DNA of 64,000 bases from Variovorax paradoxus. Lineage in GTDB: Bacteria > Pseudomonadota > Gammaproteobacteria > Burkholderiales > Burkholderiaceae_C. The position numbers and the translations under genes are program-made. Location: NCBI RefSeq assembly GCF_030815975.1, contig NZ_JAUSXL010000002.1:5134501-5198500 (forward strand). The letters are read 5' to 3'. Each line of letters begins with the position of its first letter. Positions within the stretch are counted from its first letter, which is position 1. Positions 26,717 through 36,100 of the stretch are shown here, one piece after another. Under the pieces are notes generated by a model. That model was not told where the DNA came from. It did not search any database and was given only the letters and a program-made list of their open reading frames with translations.

Positions 26717-27937
26717 TCAGTGGGCCGACCACTGGATCGTGCTGATGTCGACGCCGTCCTGGAACATCTCCCACAGCGGGCTCAACTCGCGCAGCTTGGC
26801 AACGTTGTGCTTGATGGTCGAAATGGCGTAGTCGATTTCTTCTTCGGTCGTGAATCGGCCGATGGTCATGCGCAGGCTGCTGTGGGCCAGTTCGTCGCTG
26901 CGGCCCAGGGCGCGCAGCACATAGCTGGGCTCGAGGCTGGCCGAGGTGCAGGCCGAACCCGACGACACCGCCAGGCCCTTGATGCCCATGATCAGCGACT
27001 CGCCTTCGACGTAGTTGAAGCTCATGTTCAGGTTGTGCGGCACGCGGCGCTCGAGGTCGCCGTTGATGAACACCTGTTCGACATCCTTCAGGCCGTTCAG
27101 CAGACGCTGCTGCAGGCGGCGCGCATGAGCGATATCGTCTTTCATCTCGAGCTTGGCGATGCGATACGCCTCGCCCATGCCGACGATCTGATGCGTGGGC
27201 AACGTGCCCGAACGCATGCCGCGCTCGTGACCACCACCGTGCATCTGTGCTTCGAGCCGAATGCGCGGCTTGCGACGCACGTACAGCGCGCCGATGCCCT
27301 TGGGGCCGTAGGTCTTGTGCGAGGCGAGGCTCATCAGGTCGATGGGCAGCTTCGTGATGTCGATGTCGACCTTGCCGGTGGCCTGGGCCGAATCGACGTG
27401 GAAGATGACGCCCTTTTCGCGGCAGGCATTGCCGAGCGCGACCACGTCCTGGATCACGCCGATTTCGTTGTTCACGAACAGCACGCTGGCCAGGATGGTG
27501 TCGGGGCGAATGGCGGCCTTGAACTTCTCAAGGTCGACAAGGCCGTTTTCCTCGACGTCGAGGTAGGTGACCTCGAAGCCCTGGCGCTCGAGTTCGCGCA
27601 TGGTGTCGAGCACGGCCTTGTGCTCGGTCTTCAGGGTGATGAGGTGTTTGCCCTTGCCCTTGTAGAACTGGGCCGCGCCCTTGAGCGCGAGATTGATCGA
27701 CTCGGTCGCACCCGACGTCCACACGATTTCGCGAGGATCCGCACTGATCAGGTCAGCCACCTGGCCGCGCGCCTTCTCGACCGCCTCTTCAGCCTCCCAG
27801 CCCCAGGCATGGCTGCGCGACGCCGGGTTGCCGAAATGCTCGCGCAACCAGGGGATCATGGCATCGACCACGCGCGGGTCGACCGGCGTGGTGGCGCCGT
27901 AATCGAGATAGATCGGGAAATGAGGAGTGACGTCCAT
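26717..27937 (-). CDS. iscS: cysteine desulfurase IscS
   Basis: 406 residues from the ATG at 27937; an upstream in-frame start would add 36 residues of different character. The protein begins with the IscS-type [12 protein letters not shown]. The PLP lysine is in [11 protein letters not shown] and the persulfide cysteine loop is [21 protein letters not shown]. It supplies sulfur to IscU and to tRNA thiolation. It lies 76 bases after iscR and 29 before iscU. Confidence 0.97.
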   Translation of the reverse strand: MDVTPHFPIYLDYGATTPVDPRVVDAMIPWLREHFGNPASRSHAWGWEAEEAVEKARGQVADLISADPREIVWTSGATESINLALKGAAQFYKGKGKHLITLKTEHKAVLDTMRELERQGFEVTYLDVEENGLVDLEKFKAAIRPDTILASVLFVNNEIGVIQDVVALGNACREKGVIFHVDSAQATGKVDIDITKLPIDLMSLASHKTYGPKGIGALYVRRKPRIRLEAQMHGGGHERGMRSGTLPTHQIVGMGEAYRIAKLEMKDDIAHARRLQQRLLNGLKDVEQVFINGDLERRVPHNLNMSFNYVEGESLIMGIKGLAVSSGSACTSASLEPSYVLRALGRSDELAHSSLRMTIGRFTTEEEIDYAISTIKHNVAKLRELSPLWEMFQDGVDISTIQWSAH

Positions 27938-28013
27938 GGCTGGCTCGGGCTGGCGTGGGGTTGTTTCGTTGATCTGGGCTTCTGGTGGCAGCGCCCGAAG
28001 GCGCTCCACGGCT

Positions 28014-28550
28014 TCAGGACTTCGCGAAGGCGTTGCCGAGGGCAAACACCGAGTTGGGCGCGTTCACGCGAATCGGCTTGACCACCGGCTGCGCGGAAAT
28101 GGCGCGCTTGACGACCGGCTTGTTCTCGATCTGCACGCCCTTGGCGATCTGGTCGTCGACCAGCTTCTGCAGCGTGACGGAATCGAGGAACTCGACCATG
28201 CGCTGGTTCAGCGAGGCCCAGAGCTCGTGCGTCATGCAGCGGCCGGCTTCGCCGAGGCAGTTTTCCTTGCCGCCGCATTGCGTGGCATCGATGGGCTCAT
28301 CGACGGAAACAATGATGTCTGCGACGGTGATATCCGCAGCCTTGCGGCCGAGGCTGTAGCCGCCGCCAGGGCCGCGGGTCGACTCGACCAGCTCGTGGCG
28401 GCGCAGTTTGCCGAACAGCTGTTCGAGATACGACAACGAAATCTGCTGCCGCTGGCTGATCGCAGCCAGCGTGACCGGACCGGTATTCTGGCGCAGCGCC
28501 AGGTCGATCATTGCTGTGACCGCAAAACGGCCTTTGGTAGTGAGACGCAT
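28014..28550 (-). CDS. iscR: Fe-S responsive regulator IscR
   Basis: 178 residues from the ATG at 28550. The Rrf2 winged helix starts [18 protein letters not shown] and contains [17 protein letters not shown] with [11 protein letters not shown]. The [2Fe-2S] ligands Cys92, Cys98, Cys105 and His108 are present ([17 protein letters not shown]). Holo-IscR represses its own operon; apo-IscR loses that activity, so isc rises when clusters are short. A matching type 1 box overlaps the promoter upstream (28689-28713). The C-terminal tail is longer than in E. coli. Confidence 0.96.
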   Translation of the reverse strand: MRLTTKGRFAVTAMIDLALRQNTGPVTLAAISQRQQISLSYLEQLFGKLRRHELVESTRGPGGGYSLGRKAADITVADIIVSVDEPIDATQCGGKENCLGEAGRCMTHELWASLNQRMVEFLDSVTLQKLVDDQIAKGVQIENKPVVKRAISAQPVVKPIRVNAPNSVFALGNAFAKS

Positions 28551-28688
28551 CGCAAGCTCCTTCAAGTGCTTACCGTTGAAATGACACCGTGGCCCAGGGC
28601 CGCGGTGACTTCGTCTCCGCCCTGCCCGACCCCCTGGCGCTGGTGAACCAGCCGGTGGGATCGGTTCTTCATCGCGAAGTTCTTTTTT

Positions 28689-28717
28689 GTTGTTGAGTAT
28701 TTCGGTCAAGTATAGCA
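28689..28717 (-). promoter_or_regulatory. isc operon promoter with overlapping type 1 IscR box
   Basis: On the minus strand an extended -10 element TGC-TATACT (28709-28717) overlaps a 25-base sequence from 28713 to 28689 that follows the E. coli type 1 IscR consensus at about 20 positions, with half-sites ATACTTGAC and TACTCAAC. No good -35 hexamer is seen, as expected for an extended -10 promoter. Bound IscR would block RNA polymerase. Confidence 0.72.
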
Positions 28718-28782
28718 GAAGGCCCTGGAGTCTGCTCGGGTAAACCCCTGCGGAAACCGCTTGAAGAACCCGGAATCCCGGC

Positions 28783-30901
28783 CTACGACGGCAGGATCGC
28801 GATATTGTCCCCGCCGGAGGCGCCAAAAGCCTGCTCCCGCAGCAGCGCCAGCTGGTCGCGCACCCGCGCCGCCTTCTCGAATTCGAGATTGCGGGCGTGC
28901 TCCATCATGAGCTTTTCGAGCCGCTTGATCTCGCGGGCGATGTCCTTTTCGCTCATGTCCTCGACCTTGGCGCGCTCCAGGTCCAGCTTGGCCATTTCCT
29001 TGCCGGTCTTTTCGCTGTAGACGCCGTCGATCAGGTCGCGCACCTGCTTGACGATGCTGCGCGGGGTGATGCCATTGGCCTCGTTGTGGGCAATCTGCCG
29101 GGCGCGGCGGCGCTCGGTTTCGCCAATGGCCTTCTTCATCGATTCGGTCATCCGGTCGGCATAGAGGATGGCCTTGCCGTTCAGGTTGCGGGCCGCGCGG
29201 CCGATGGTCTGGATCAGCGAGCGCTCGGCGCGCAGGAAGCCCTCCTTGTCGGCATCGAGAATGGCGACCAGCGACACCTCGGGAATGTCCAGGCCTTCGC
29301 GCAGCAGGTTGATGCCCACCAGCACGTCGAAGCTGCCCAGCCGCAGGTCGCGCAGGATTTCCACCCGCTCGACGGTGTCGACATCGCTGTGCAGGTAGCG
29401 CACCTTCACGCCGTTGTCGCTCAGGTAATCGGTCAGCTGCTCGGCCATGCGCTTGGTGAGCGTGGTGATCAGCACGCGTTCGCTCTTCTCGACGCGGATG
29501 CGGATCTCGCCCAGCACGTCGTCGACCTGGTGCGTGGCGGGGCGCACCTCCACCTCGGGGTCGATCAGGCCGGTCGGCCGGACCAGCTGCTCGACGACAT
29601 TGCCCGAATGGTCTTTTTCGTACTGCGCCGGCGTGGCCGAGACGAAGATCGCCTGCCGCATGCGCTTTTCGAATTCTTCGAACTTGAGCGGCCGGTTGTC
29701 CATTGCCGAGGGCAGCCGGAAGCCGTACTCGACCAGCGTGGTCTTGCGCGCCCGGTCGCCGCTGTACATGGCGTTGAGCTGGCCGATCATCTGATGGCTC
29801 TCGTCGAGGAACATCAGCGCGTCCTTCGGCAGGTAGTCCGTGAGCGTGGCCGGCGGCTCGCCCGGCGCGGCGCCCGACAGGTGGCGCGAGTAGTTCTCGA
29901 TGCCCTTGCAGTGGCCGATCTCTGCCAGCATCTCCAGGTCGAAGCGGGTGCGCTGCTCCAGGCGCTGCGCCTCCACCAGTTTGCCCTGGCTCACAAATTC
30001 CTTGAGCCGCCCGGCCAGTTCGATCTTGATGGTTTCGACCGCGCCCAGCACCTTGTCGCGCGGCGTCACGTAGTGGCTCGACGGGTACACCGTGAAACGC
30101 GGGATCTTCTGGCGGATGCGGCCTGTGAGCGGGGTCGAACAGCTGCAGCGTCTCGATCTCGTCGTCGAACAGCTCGATGCGGATGGCCAATTCGCTGTGC
30201 TCGGCCGGAAACACGTCGATGGTGTCGCCGCGCACACGGAAGGTGCCGCGCGAAAAGTCCTGCTCGTTGCGGGTGTACTGCATGCGGATCAGCCGCCCGA
30301 TCACGTCGCGCTGGCCGATCTTGTCGCCCACCCGCATGATGAAACGCATCTGCGTGTAATCCTCGGGCGTGCCGATGCCGTAGATGGCGCTCACCGTGGC
30401 CACGATGACCGTGTCGCGCCGCTCCAGCACGCTCTTGGTGGCCGACAGCCGCATCTGCTCGATGTGCTCGTTTATCGACGAGTCCTTTTCGATGAACAGG
30501 TCGCGCTGCGGCACGTAGGCCTCGGGCTGGTAGTAGTCGTAGTAGCTCACGAAGTATTCCACCGCGTTCTTCGGGAAGAACTCGCGGAATTCACTGTAGA
30601 GCTGCGCCGCCAGCGTCTTGTTGGGCGCGAACACGATGGCCGGGCGGCCCAAGCGCGCAATCACGTTGGCCATGGTGAAGGTCTTGCCCGACCCCGTGAC
30701 GCCCAGCAGCGTCTGGAACACCTCGCCGTCGAGCACGCCCTCGACCAGCCCGTCGATGGCCTTCGGCTGGTCTCCGGCCGGTGGGTAGGGCTGGAAAAGT
30801 TCGAAAGGCGAACCGGGGTATTTGATGAATTCGCCCTGCTTGGCCGGACCGATCGGGTCCAGTTTCTTCAGGTCTGCTATGGCTTCGTTGTTCTCTGGCA
30901 T
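28783..30901 (-). pseudogene. uvrB: excinuclease ABC subunit B, interrupted by a one-base frameshift
   Basis: The start is the ATG at 30901 ([13 protein letters not shown]) and the end is TAG-type stop at 28783. Frame 1 covers residues 1 to about 256, with Walker [14 protein letters not shown] and the beta-hairpin [15 protein letters not shown]. After a run of four G on the plus strand (30131-30134) the reading moves to another frame, which carries the helicase motifs DESHQMIG and IGRAARN and the C-terminal UvrC-binding helices. Removing one C from the run restores an intact protein of 705 residues with [12 protein letters not shown]. Everything else looks intact, so either a recent mutation or a sequence error is likely. 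UvrB verifies damage in nucleotide excision repair. Confidence 0.85.
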
Positions 30902-30943
30902 GGCTGTTCCCGACAGGTGGCGATGGCACCGGTAAAATTCAAG

Positions 30944-30976
30944 GCAACCGGAAAGCATAAAGCCTCCTCCGGTTGC
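30944..30976 (+). repeat. inverted repeat in the aminotransferase leader
   Basis: GCAACCGG (30944-30951) and CCGGTTGC (30969-30976) form a perfect 8-base stem with a 17-base loop, 30 bases before the aminotransferase ATG. It may be an operator or an mRNA leader hairpin. A weak promoter (CCGACA, 17 bases, TAAAAT) precedes it at 30910-30938. Confidence 0.4.
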
Positions 30977-31006
30977 AGCGAAGCTTTCATCCCAAAGGAC
31001 CTTTCC

Positions 31007-32203
31007 ATGTCTATGTTCACCGCGGTCGAAATGGCACCGCGCGACCCGATCCTCGGCCTCAACGAGCAGTTTGCAGCCGATACCAACCCCAACAAGGTCA
31101 ACCTCGGCGTGGGCGTCTACTACGACGACAACGGCAAGCTGCCGCTGCTCCAGTGCGTTCAGGCGGCCGAACAGAACATGATGAAGGCGCCGACCGCGCG
31201 CGGCTACCTGCCGATCGACGGCATCGTGGCATATGACAACGCGGTCAAGGGCCTGGTCTTCGGCGCCGACAGCGAGCCCGTGCAATCGGGCCGCGTGGCC
31301 ACCATCCAGGCCATCGGCGGCACCGGCGGCCTCAAGGTCGGCGCCGACTTCCTCAAGAAGCTCAACCCCAAGGCCAAGGTGCTGATCAGCGACCCGAGCT
31401 GGGAAAACCATCGCGCCCTGTTCACCAATGCGGGCTTCGAGGTCGACAGCTACCCCTACTACGATGCGGCCAAGCGCGGCGTGAACTTCGACGGCATGCT
31501 GTCCGCCCTGAATGCGGCGCCGGCCGGCACCGTCGTCGTGCTGCACGCCTGCTGCCACAACCCGACCGGCTACGACATCACGTCCGAGCAGTGGGACCAG
31601 GTCGTCGCCACGGTCAAGGCCAAGGGCCTGGTGCCCTTCCTCGACATGGCCTACCAGGGCTTCGGCTATGGCCTGAAAGAAGACGGCGCGGCCGTTGCCA
31701 AGTTCGTCGATGCGGGTCTGACCTTCTTCGTCTCGACCTCTTTCTCCAAGAGCTTCAGCCTGTATGGCGAACGCGTGGGCGCTCTCTCGGTACTGTGCGA
31801 AAGCAAGGAAGAAGCCGGCCGCGTGCTGTCGCAGCTCAAGATCGCGATCCGCACCAACTACAGCAACCCGCCGATCCACGGCGGCGCCGTGGTGGCCGCG
31901 GTGCTCGGCAACCCCGAGCTGCGCGCCCTGTGGGAAAAGGAACTCGGCGAAATGCGCGTGCGCATCAAGGCCATGCGCCAGAAGCTGGTCGACGGCCTGA
32001 AGGCCGCGGGCGTGAAGGAAGACATGAGCTTCATCACCACGCAGATCGGCATGTTCAGCTACTCGGGCCTCAACAAGGACCAGATGGTGCGCCTGCGCAA
32101 CGAGTTCGGCGTGTACGGCACCGACACCGGCCGCATGTGCGTGGCGGCGCTCAACAGCAAGAACATCGACTACGTCTGCGCGTCGATTGCCAAAGTCGTT
32201 TAG
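31007..32203 (+). CDS. aromatic/aspartate aminotransferase (class I, TyrB/AspC type)
   Basis: 398 residues from the ATG at 31007, with AAAGGAC upstream. The PLP-binding lysine is in [16 protein letters not shown] and the conserved Asn/Asp/Tyr region in [11 protein letters not shown] and [12 protein letters not shown]. The phosphate-contact region is IGGTGGLK. This family moves amino groups between aspartate or aromatic amino acids and 2-oxoglutarate. Sequence alone does not separate AspC from TyrB. It is divergent from uvrB. Confidence 0.93.
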   Translation: MSMFTAVEMAPRDPILGLNEQFAADTNPNKVNLGVGVYYDDNGKLPLLQCVQAAEQNMMKAPTARGYLPIDGIVAYDNAVKGLVFGADSEPVQSGRVATIQAIGGTGGLKVGADFLKKLNPKAKVLISDPSWENHRALFTNAGFEVDSYPYYDAAKRGVNFDGMLSALNAAPAGTVVVLHACCHNPTGYDITSEQWDQVVATVKAKGLVPFLDMAYQGFGYGLKEDGAAVAKFVDAGLTFFVSTSFSKSFSLYGERVGALSVLCESKEEAGRVLSQLKIAIRTNYSNPPIHGGAVVAAVLGNPELRALWEKELGEMRVRIKAMRQKLVDGLKAAGVKEDMSFITTQIGMFSYSGLNKDQMVRLRNEFGVYGTDTGRMCVAALNSKNIDYVCASIAKVV

Positions 32204-32216
32204 GTGACGGCAAAAG

Positions 32217-32250
32217 TGTGAAGGAATCCGACTTCGAGAATTCCTTCACA
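32217..32250. repeat. perfect 11-base inverted repeat after the aminotransferase gene
   Basis: TGTGAAGGAAT (32217-32227) and ATTCCTTCACA (32240-32250) are perfect complements with a 12-base loop, 14 bases after the stop codon. There is no T-run, so it is not a canonical intrinsic terminator. It may stabilise the mRNA 3' end, help Rho-dependent termination, or act as an operator for phaZ. Confidence 0.5.
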
Positions 32251-32330
32251 TCCTGGGCCAGAAACAACCCTTGCGGCGGTGTTGATGTAGGGGTTAGGCC
32301 CCCCTTCAACCCGACAAATGCGCTGATATA

Positions 32331-32341
32331 TTGCACTGCAA
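32331..32341. promoter_or_regulatory. candidate PhaR operator upstream of the PHB depolymerase
   Basis: TTGCA-C-TGCAA is a perfect palindrome 21 bases before the phaZ ATG. The PHB regulator PhaR recognises TGC/GCA-containing palindromes in front of phasin and related genes in other species, so PhaR control is a reasonable inference. The position would suit a repressor. Confidence 0.4.
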
Positions 32342-32361
32342 CATTCACTCCAAGACCAGCC

Positions 32362-33777
32362 ATGCTTTATCAACTCTACGAAGCCCAGCGTTCCCTGATG
32401 GAACCATTTTCGGACTTCGCCCAAGCAGCTTCCAAGCTTTATGGCCAAGGCGCGGTGTGGGGCCAGTTGCCCATGGCGCAGCGCATGGCGGCAGGCTATG
32501 ACCTGCTCTATCGCCTCGGCAAGGACTACGAGAGGCCGGAGTTCAACATCAAGTCCGTCAAGGTCGAGGGCGAAGACGTGGTCATCCAGGAGGTCGTCGA
32601 GCTCGACAAGCCTTTCTGCGAACTGCGCCGCTTCAAGCGCTTCACCGACGAGCCGCACATCCTCAAGACGCTCAAGAGCCAACCCGTGGTGCTGATCGTG
32701 GCGCCGCTGTCGGGCCACTACGCCACGCTGCTGCGAGACACGGTGCGCACCATGCTGCAGGACCACAAGGTCTACATCACCGACTGGAAGAATGCGCGTC
32801 TCGTGCCCATGTCGGAGGGCGAGTTCCACCTCGACGACTACGTCAACTACGTGCAGGAGTTCATCCGCCGCCTGCAGGCCGAGTACGGCAACTGCCACGT
32901 CGTGAGCGTGTGCCAGCCGACCGTGCCGGTGCTGGCGGCCGTCTCGCTGATGGCCACCCGCGGCGAGCCGCTGCCCCTCACCATGACGATGATGGGCGGC
33001 CCCATCGACGCGCGCAAGTCGCCCACCGCGGTGAACAACCTCGCGATGAACAAGAGCTTCGAGTGGTTCGAGAACAACGTGATCTACCGCGTACCGCAGG
33101 GCTTCCCGGGTGAAGGCCGCCGCGTGTATCCGGGCTTCCTGCAGCACACGGGCTTCGTGGCCATGAACCCCGACCGCCACGCCTCGAGCCACTACGACTA
33201 CTTCAAGGACCTCATCAAGGGCGACGACGCCAGCGCCGAGGCCCATCGCAAGTTCTACGACGAGTACAACGCCGTGCTCGACATGGACGCCGATTACTAC
33301 CTCGACACCATCCGCACCGTGTTCCAGGAATTCGACCTGGTCAACGGCACCTGGGATGTCAGGAACCCCAAGGGCCAGATCGAGCGCGTGCATCCGCAGG
33401 ACATCCATTCGGCCGCGCTGCTGACCATCGAAGGCGAACTCGACGACATTTCGGGCTCGGGGCAGACCGAGGCTGCGCACAGCCTGTGCACCGGCATTGA
33501 CGACGCGCAGCGCGAACACTACGAAGTCAAGGGCGCGGGCCACTACGGCATCTTCAGCGGCCGCCGCTGGCGCGAGCTGGTCTACCCCAAGGTACAGAAG
33601 TTCATCGCGGCCCACGACCAGCCCCAGCGCCGCGCCGGTGCACGCGAAAGCCTGCCGGCCGAAGACCGGATCAAGCCGGGGCGGAACACGGCGGCCGTTG
33701 CAGCCGCGAAGAGCGCCAGAGCCGGGAAGGCGGTGGCGGCGGCCCCCGCCAAGAAGCCCGCGGCACGCAGGAAGTGA
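32362..33777 (+). CDS. phaZ: intracellular polyhydroxybutyrate depolymerase
   Basis: 471 residues. The catalytic Cys184 lies in HVVSVCQPTVPVLAA, matching Cys183 of the Cupriavidus PhaZ; the Asp (GELDDISGSGQT) and His (GAGHYGIFSGRRW) of the triad follow. There is no signal peptide, consistent with degradation of native PHB granules in the cytoplasm. The C-terminus (about 440-471) is an Ala/Lys/Arg-rich tail resembling the basic tails of granule- or DNA-associated PHB proteins. A PhaR-like palindrome lies upstream, and the RnfB-like gene overlaps its stop. Confidence 0.92.
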   Translation: MLYQLYEAQRSLMEPFSDFAQAASKLYGQGAVWGQLPMAQRMAAGYDLLYRLGKDYERPEFNIKSVKVEGEDVVIQEVVELDKPFCELRRFKRFTDEPHILKTLKSQPVVLIVAPLSGHYATLLRDTVRTMLQDHKVYITDWKNARLVPMSEGEFHLDDYVNYVQEFIRRLQAEYGNCHVVSVCQPTVPVLAAVSLMATRGEPLPLTMTMMGGPIDARKSPTAVNNLAMNKSFEWFENNVIYRVPQGFPGEGRRVYPGFLQHTGFVAMNPDRHASSHYDYFKDLIKGDDASAEAHRKFYDEYNAVLDMDADYYLDTIRTVFQEFDLVNGTWDVRNPKGQIERVHPQDIHSAALLTIEGELDDISGSGQTEAAHSLCTGIDDAQREHYEVKGAGHYGIFSGRRWRELVYPKVQKFIAAHDQPQRRAGARESLPAEDRIKPGRNTAAVAAAKSARAGKAVAAAPAKKPAARRK

Positions 33778-34409
33778 ACGGACTGGCCGCACGCATCCAC
33801 GATGCACTGCCGCAGACGCAGTGCACACGTTGCGGCTACCCCGATTGCGCAGGGTATGCACAAGCCGTGGCTGACGGCCAGGCGGGCATCAACCAGTGCC
33901 CGCCCGGCGGCGCCGAAGGTGTTGCCAGGCTGGCGCGGCTCACCGGCCGCGAGGCGCAGCCGCTCGACCCGCAGTTCGGCACCGAAGGGCCGCGCGCCAT
34001 GGCGGTCATCGACGAGGCGTGGTGCATCGGCTGCACGCTCTGCCTCGATGCCTGTCCGACCGACGCCATCGTGGGCATCAACAAGCGCATGCATACCGTG
34101 ATCGAAGCGCACTGCACCGGTTGCGAGCTCTGCATTCCGGTCTGCCCTGTCGATTGCATCTCGCTCGAGGTCGAGACGCCGGGCCGCAGCGGCTGGCAGG
34201 CCTGGTCGCAGGCACAGGCCGAGGCTGCGCTGCAGCGCTACAAGCTGCATGGCGAGCATCGCCGTGCCGACAAGCACAAGGGCAAGGAAGAAGCGCCCGC
34301 CATCGCCGAACCGCAGGCCGCCGACACGCGCAAGCGATCCATCGTCGAAGCCGCGCTGGCGCGTGCCCGCGCCGCCTCGCAACACCGCCCACCCGCCGCC
34401 AAGCCATGA
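33774..34409 (+). CDS. RnfB-like 4Fe-4S ferredoxin, solitary
   Basis: 211 residues from a GTG at 33774 that overlaps the phaZ stop (GTGA). No in-frame ATG lies near. The N-terminal Fe-S domain has CTRCGYPDCAGYAQAVADG with NQCPPGG; two ferredoxin-type 4Fe-4S clusters follow (CIGCTLCLDACP and CTGCELCIPVCP). The N-terminal membrane helix of true RnfB is absent and no other rnf/rsx gene is nearby, so this is probably a soluble ferredoxin. The C-terminus is charged and helical. Its stop overlaps the LysE gene by 4 bases. Confidence 0.82.
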   Translation: MNGLAARIHDALPQTQCTRCGYPDCAGYAQAVADGQAGINQCPPGGAEGVARLARLTGREAQPLDPQFGTEGPRAMAVIDEAWCIGCTLCLDACPTDAIVGINKRMHTVIEAHCTGCELCIPVCPVDCISLEVETPGRSGWQAWSQAQAEAALQRYKLHGEHRRADKHKGKEEAPAIAEPQAADTRKRSIVEAALARARAASQHRPPAAKP

Positions 34410-35044
34410 CCCTCGACACCCTGTTCATCTACGTCGTCGCCTCGCTCGCCCTGGCCGTGATTCCCGGCCCGACGATGCTGCTGGCGCTGTCCAATGGCAT
34501 CGACGGCGGCATGCGGCGCGCGAGCTGGGGCATTGCCGGCGCGTCGCTCGGGAGCGTCACGCTGATCGCGGTGGTCGCGCTCGGACTCGGCTCGCTGCTG
34601 GCCGCATCGGAACTGCTCTTCAACGCGATTCGCGTGGCGGGTGTCGCCTACCTGGTCTGGCTCGGCGTCAAGCTGTGGCGCAGTGAGGCGACCGACCTCG
34701 GCGCGGCGCTGGCCAAGTCCGCCATCGAGGTTCGCCCGCATGGCCGGGTCGCGCTCATGCGCAGCCTGCTGGTGGCGCTGTCGAACCCCAAGACGGTGCT
34801 GTTCTTCGCCGCTTTCCTGCCGCAGTTCATCGACATCGCCAAGCCGCAGGGCGCGCAGTACCTGCTGCTCGGCTCGATCTTCGTGGCGCTCGACACCTGC
34901 GTGATGCTGGCTTATGCGGCCGCCGGCACGCAGGCCGTGCGCTGGCTCTCGCGCCGCGGCCTCAAGGCGCTGAACCGCAGCTGCGCGGCGGGCATGTGGC
35001 TGCTGGCGGCCACGCTGGCTTTCTGGCGCCGCCCGGGCGCCTGA
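34406..35044 (+). CDS. LysE/RhtB family exporter
   Basis: 212 residues from the ATG at 34406, overlapping the upstream stop (ATGA). Five to six hydrophobic segments and the family signature near the N-terminus (VIPGPTMLLALSNGIDGG) identify the LysE/RhtB superfamily, inner-membrane exporters of amino acids or homoserine lactone-like solutes. NPKTVLFFAAFLPQFID is also typical. Substrate unknown. It is convergent with the EamA gene. Confidence 0.88.
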   Translation: MTLDTLFIYVVASLALAVIPGPTMLLALSNGIDGGMRRASWGIAGASLGSVTLIAVVALGLGSLLAASELLFNAIRVAGVAYLVWLGVKLWRSEATDLGAALAKSAIEVRPHGRVALMRSLLVALSNPKTVLFFAAFLPQFIDIAKPQGAQYLLLGSIFVALDTCVMLAYAAAGTQAVRWLSRRGLKALNRSCAAGMWLLAATLAFWRRPGA

Positions 35045-35056
35045 ACGGCGCGGGGT

Positions 35057-35983
35057 TCAGCTCTCTTGCGTCTTCTGCGGACGCTTGAACAGCAGCAGCA
35101 GAACACCGGCCAGCACGACGGCCACCGCGTACCACTCGAAGCGCGTGACGGTCTCGTTGGCAATCCATACGCCCAGCAGCATCGCGATCACCGGATTGAC
35201 AAAGGTGTAGCTCGCGGCCAATGCAGCGGGCGCCTTCGCGAGCAGCACCATGTAGGCGTTGAACGCGATCAGCGAGCCGAACACCACGAGGTACAGCCAG
35301 GCCGCAGCGGCCTCGGGCTGCGGCGGCCACACCAGCTGCTCGCCGGAGATCGCCGCGAGCACCAGCAGCACGACGCCGCCGCAGATCATTTCGCTTGCAA
35401 AGCCCATCGCGCCGGGCGCGAGCGGCAGGCTGCGCTGGCTCAGCACGCTGCCCATCGACCAGCAGACGCAGGCAATCGAAATCGCCACCAGTCCCGCGGG
35501 CGACGACTGGAAGCCGCTGCCTTGCGTCAGCATCAGAACGCCCACGAGGCCGAGCGCAATGCCCATGGCTTCCATGCGCGTCGGCTTCACGCCCCAGATC
35601 AGGTTGAGCAATGCGATCAGCAGCGGCACCACCGCGATGAAGGCCACCACCAGCCCCGAGCCGATCGACACTTCGGCATGGGCCGTGCCGCCCATGCCGC
35701 CGCCCAGCATCAACGCGCCGACCACGAGGGCATTGCGCCACTGCACCCGCGAGGGCCAGGCGGCGCCGCGCCAGCGCATCCAGGCGGCGAGCAGCGCGCC
35801 CGCGAACAGAAAGCGCGAGCCCATCTGGAGGAACGGTGCAAAGCTGATCAGCGCGTACTTGATCGCCAGATAAGTCGAGCCCCAGACCACCCATGTGGCG
35901 GCCAGGCAAAGCCACAGCAGCGGCGGCAGTGCAGCGCGTGCGGAACCGGGCGCGGCTTGGGCGGGGGATGCGAGAGTGGGCAT
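35057..35983 (-). CDS. EamA/DMT-family transporter (YedA-like)
   Basis: 308 residues from the ATG at 35983. Ten hydrophobic segments in two EamA repeats are seen, with the conserved WVVWGSTYLAIKYAL at the first helix and NPVIAMLLGVWIANETVT in the second half. Members export amino acids or other metabolites across the inner membrane. It is divergent from the Lrp-type regulator (117-base gap), which makes it the likely target of that regulator. Confidence 0.87.
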   Translation of the reverse strand: MPTLASPAQAAPGSARAALPPLLWLCLAATWVVWGSTYLAIKYALISFAPFLQMGSRFLFAGALLAAWMRWRGAAWPSRVQWRNALVVGALMLGGGMGGTAHAEVSIGSGLVVAFIAVVPLLIALLNLIWGVKPTRMEAMGIALGLVGVLMLTQGSGFQSSPAGLVAISIACVCWSMGSVLSQRSLPLAPGAMGFASEMICGGVVLLVLAAISGEQLVWPPQPEAAAAWLYLVVFGSLIAFNAYMVLLAKAPAALAASYTFVNPVIAMLLGVWIANETVTRFEWYAVAVVLAGVLLLLFKRPQKTQES

Positions 35984-36019
35984 GGCGGGTCTCTGTCTTG
36001 TTGGTATTGGAACGCCGTC

Positions 36020-36051
36020 CATGGTATGAAAGCGATCCTTTCGCAACCATG
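36020..36051. promoter_or_regulatory. imperfect palindrome between the EamA and Lrp-type genes
   Basis: CATGGT...GAAAG, a CGATC centre and CTTTC...ACCATG form a 32-base near-palindrome (arms match at 11 positions with one spacer difference). It sits midway between the two divergent start codons. Lrp/AsnC regulators often bind and autoregulate at such sites; binding is inferred. Confidence 0.45.
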
Positions 36052-36100
36052 CATATCTCATGGTTCTTTCCGTTTCGTACCGTCGATTTGAAGGAGTTGC

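Noticed and set aside
28706..30130. Open continuation of the first uvrB frame beyond the frameshift
   Set aside because: The residues after the shift are Arg/Pro/Gly-rich with no homology features, while the alternative frame has the UvrB helicase motifs.
30904..30916. CTGT-N5-ACAG palindrome at the uvrB start, considered as a LexA box
   Set aside because: LexA sites need CTGT-N8-ACAG; the spacing here is five and it overlaps the start region, so it is not a supported SOS box.
33774..34409. Calling an Rnf membrane complex from the RnfB-like gene
   Set aside because: No other rnf subunit is present and the N-terminal membrane helix is missing.
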